From: Tannerellaceae bacterium | GTDB taxonomy: Bacteria > Bacteroidota > Bacteroidia > Bacteroidales > Tannerellaceae | Assembly: GCA_031288515.1 (NCBI GenBank) | Contig: JAITRG010000263.1 | Location: forward strand, 1 to 35,765 | Direction of reading: 5' to 3' | Length of the DNA: 35,765 nucleotides | Shown: positions 34,158 through 35,765 of the stretch, piece by piece | Layout of the letters: every line of letters starts with the position of its first letter | How positions within the stretch are numbered: position 1 is the stretch's first letter | Position numbers and translations under genes: made by a program | The notes under the pieces: generated by a model | Told to the model about the DNA's origin: nothing | Seen by the model: only the letters and a program-made list of their open reading frames with translations | Databases searched by the model: none

Positions 34158-35132
34158 ATGAAGACAATTCATTGGGGGATTATTGGAGGTGGCAGCGTTT
34201 GTGAAAGGAAAAGCGGGCCGGCTTTTTATAAAATAGAACATTCGTCGTTGGCGGCGGTGATGAGCAGGAATGCCGGCAAAGCGAGGGATTTTGCTTTAAG
34301 GCATCAAGTACCAGCCTGTTATACCGACGCCGATTCGCTTATTTATGATGCAGATATTGATGCTGTCTATGTGGCGACTCCGCCCGATTCGCATAAAGAA
34401 TATACAATCCGCGCATTACGGGCAGGTAAACCGGTATATGTGGAAAAGCCTATGGCGATGAACTATCAGGAATGTGCGGAGATGATAAAAGCTTCGCAGG
34501 AGAGCGGGCAAAAGCTGTTCGTCGCTTATTACAGGCGGGCGTTGCCTTATTTCCTTAAAGTAAAAGAACTGTTGCAGGAAAATGCCATAGGAAATGTCTT
34601 ATCGGCCGGCATAAAATATTTCCGTCCGCCGCTGGCGTCCGACTTTACTGCCGAAACGCATACCTGGCGGGTGAAACAGTCTGTAGCCGGAGAAGGATAC
34701 TTTTATGACCTGGCTCCCCACACATTGGATATACTGGATTTCCTTTTAGGAGAGATAAGCGAAGCAAAAGGTTTCTCGTATAATGCGGGGCATTTATATG
34801 AAGTAAAAGATACGGTTACCGCTATCCTGCGGTTCCGGTCCGGGGTAACGGGGGTAGGGCAATGGTGCTTTGTTACATCCGGTAAATCAACGGAAGATTC
34901 TGTCGTCATTACCGGCGATAAAGGAGAACTTCGCTTCAATACCTTCGCTTTCCAACCCATCCGGCTGCGAGCCGTCAACCGGGAAGAAGAATTTGCTATC
35001 TCTCCCCCCGAACATATCCAGCAACCCTTGATTCAAACAATCGTTGATGAGTTGCGGGGAACAGGTTCCTGCCCTTCCACAGGAATCTCCGGCGCAAGGG
35101 CCTCACGTGTAATGGATATGATTCTGAAATAA
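34158..35132 (+). CDS. Gfo/Idh/MocA-family NAD(P)-dependent oxidoreductase
   Basis: A 324-aa protein. The N-terminal Rossmann fold has GIIGGGSVCE (8-15 region) and AVYVATPPDSH. EKPMAMN carries the catalytic Lys97 of the family EKP motif, and DLAPHTLDILDFLLG gives the conserved Asp184 and His188. Family members oxidise or reduce sugars, inositols and related polyols; the substrate is not readable here. I start at the ATG at 34158. The frame extends to a GTG at 34131, but that adds an atypical nonapeptide before the usual MKTIHWGIIGGG start. An imperfect -7 (TATCTTCG) is at 34124-34131. The broken methyltransferase gene follows 7 bases later. Confidence 0.9.
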   Translation: MKTIHWGIIGGGSVCERKSGPAFYKIEHSSLAAVMSRNAGKARDFALRHQVPACYTDADSLIYDADIDAVYVATPPDSHKEYTIRALRAGKPVYVEKPMAMNYQECAEMIKASQESGQKLFVAYYRRALPYFLKVKELLQENAIGNVLSAGIKYFRPPLASDFTAETHTWRVKQSVAGEGYFYDLAPHTLDILDFLLGEISEAKGFSYNAGHLYEVKDTVTAILRFRSGVTGVGQWCFVTSGKSTEDSVVITGDKGELRFNTFAFQPIRLRAVNREEEFAISPPEHIQQPLIQTIVDELRGTGSCPSTGISGARASRVMDMILK

Positions 35133-35139
35133 AAGCCAC

Positions 35140-35672
35140 ATGACGCAAACCGCCGAATTTTGGAAAGAAAGCTTTAAAGAGAAGCAAACGATGTGGGGCT
35201 TTGAACCGGCTGATTCTGCTATCCGGGCAAAAGATTTATTTCTTCGCGAAGGAATAAAGGACGTACTGATACCAGGTATCGGCTACGGCAGAAATGCAAA
35301 AATCTTTATAGAAAGCGGTATGCGGGTAACAGGAATTGAAATATCGCAGACAGCTATTGGCTTAGCCCGGAAAAATAAGCTTGATATACCGGTTTATCAC
35401 GGCTCTGTTACCGATATGCCTTTCGACAATTGTTTGTATGGCGGTATCTTCTCAGCTACGCGCTCATCCATTTATTAAACAGCCGCGAGAGGAAGCGCTT
35501 TATCTGTAATTGCTATAACCAACTCGAACGGGGTGGCTATATGATATTCTCAACAAAGCAGGAATTTGGGCGGTATGGCTACATAACATGCGAACCTGTT
35601 GACGAGCTTGTCAAGTTTATGCCTGATCATCCGCCCATGAAATTTAGTCTGATAACCTACCGGAAAGCATAA
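35140..35672 (+). pseudogene. SAM-dependent class I methyltransferase, frameshifted
   Basis: The first frame (35140-35478) encodes a normal N terminus: FWKESFKEKQTMWGFEPADS, then SAM motif I VLIPGIGYGRNAKIF and the acidic VTGIEIS (Glu67). It runs through DMPFDNCLYGGIFS and then goes out of frame to a stop. The expected continuation, SYALIHLLNSRERKRFICNC and QLERGGYMIFSTKQEFG, is encoded in the next frame from about 35453 to the TAA at 35670-35672. One missing base near 35450-35454 explains the break. The last 30 residues (CEPVDELVKFMPDHPP) do not look like the family C terminus, so the 3' end may also be rearranged. A sequencing error cannot be excluded. Confidence 0.78.
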
Positions 35673-35711
35673 TTGTATTTGCCGGCAGGCGAACAGGCAT
35701 GTTTGATTATA

Positions 35712-35741
35712 GATAGTTTTTATTAGTTGATAAAAACTATC
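35712..35741. terminator. Perfect 12-bp inverted repeat near the window end
   Basis: GATAGTTTTTAT (35712-35723) and ATAAAAACTATC (35730-35741) enclose TAGTTG. A related ATAGTTTATC follows at about 35752-35761. It could be an AT-rich terminator for the broken methyltransferase gene, an operator for a gene beyond the window, or an element end. Nothing else is seen after 35672. Confidence 0.45.
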
Positions 35742-35765
35742 CATTAAAATAATAGTTTATCACAA

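Noticed and set aside
35550-35744. 64-aa minus-strand frame at the window end
   Set aside because: It is antisense to the methyltransferase remnant and extends into the palindrome, with no recognisable features.

Overview
The window looks like chromosomal DNA from a Bacteroidales bacterium (Bacteroides/Parabacteroides/Tannerella/Dysgonomonas type; genus not determinable). Supporting signs: upstream elements of the Bacteroidota form TAnnTTTG instead of a sigma-70 -10 box, almost no Shine-Dalgarno sequences, a fused KorA, an ATP-type PEP carboxykinase, DUF4369/TlpA-like, DUF6057-like and DUF6261-like proteins, and many lipoprotein signals. No rRNA or tRNA gene, CRISPR array, intact transposase or phage gene was found.

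Layout. 1-1044: gene-poor, with a 398-bp dispersed repeat (copy A), a separate array of 22-bp repeats and a small frameshifted gene. 1045-3186 (-): TolB-like propeller and GH88 unsaturated-uronyl hydrolase, a small glycan operon behind a promoter embedded in a perfect inverted repeat. 3283-7253 (-): ychF and polA with a parS-like 16-mer between them. 7352-8326 (+): polyprenyl diphosphate synthase. 8359-15462 (-): a compact housekeeping run transcribed in the order SpmA/SpmB-like membrane protein, ybeY, mnmG, uvrC, dtd, mazG-like, deoC, with a second parS-like site between mnmG and uvrC. 15827-19687 (+): 2-hydroxyacid dehydrogenase, then a DUF6261-like protein, aroK and an alanine-dehydrogenase-like protein. 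19779-22646 (+): korA-korB, 2-oxoacid:ferredoxin oxidoreductase.

22670-25070 is an accessory island between korB and pckA: a 42-aa HicB-like remnant, a GC-richer parallel beta-helix lipoprotein, a remnant of an AlbA_2 (Schlafen-type) domain, an inverted second copy of the repeat (copy B) with seven 22-bp units, and another coding remnant. Then pckA, a TlpA-like thioredoxin lipoprotein and a ComM/YifB ATPase (+). 29903-34017 (-) is a three-gene cluster: TPR protein, multi-spanning DUF6057-like protein, and a lipoprotein beta-propeller carrying a CxxCH haem-c motif. The window ends with a Gfo/Idh/MocA oxidoreductase and a frameshifted SAM methyltransferase.

The most novel-looking items are the inverted pair of ~390-bp elements built from hairpins and 22-bp phased repeats, and the haem-propeller/DUF6057/TPR cluster. 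The two parS-like sites suggest an origin-proximal chromosomal position. All assignments come from reading the sequence; no database search was run.
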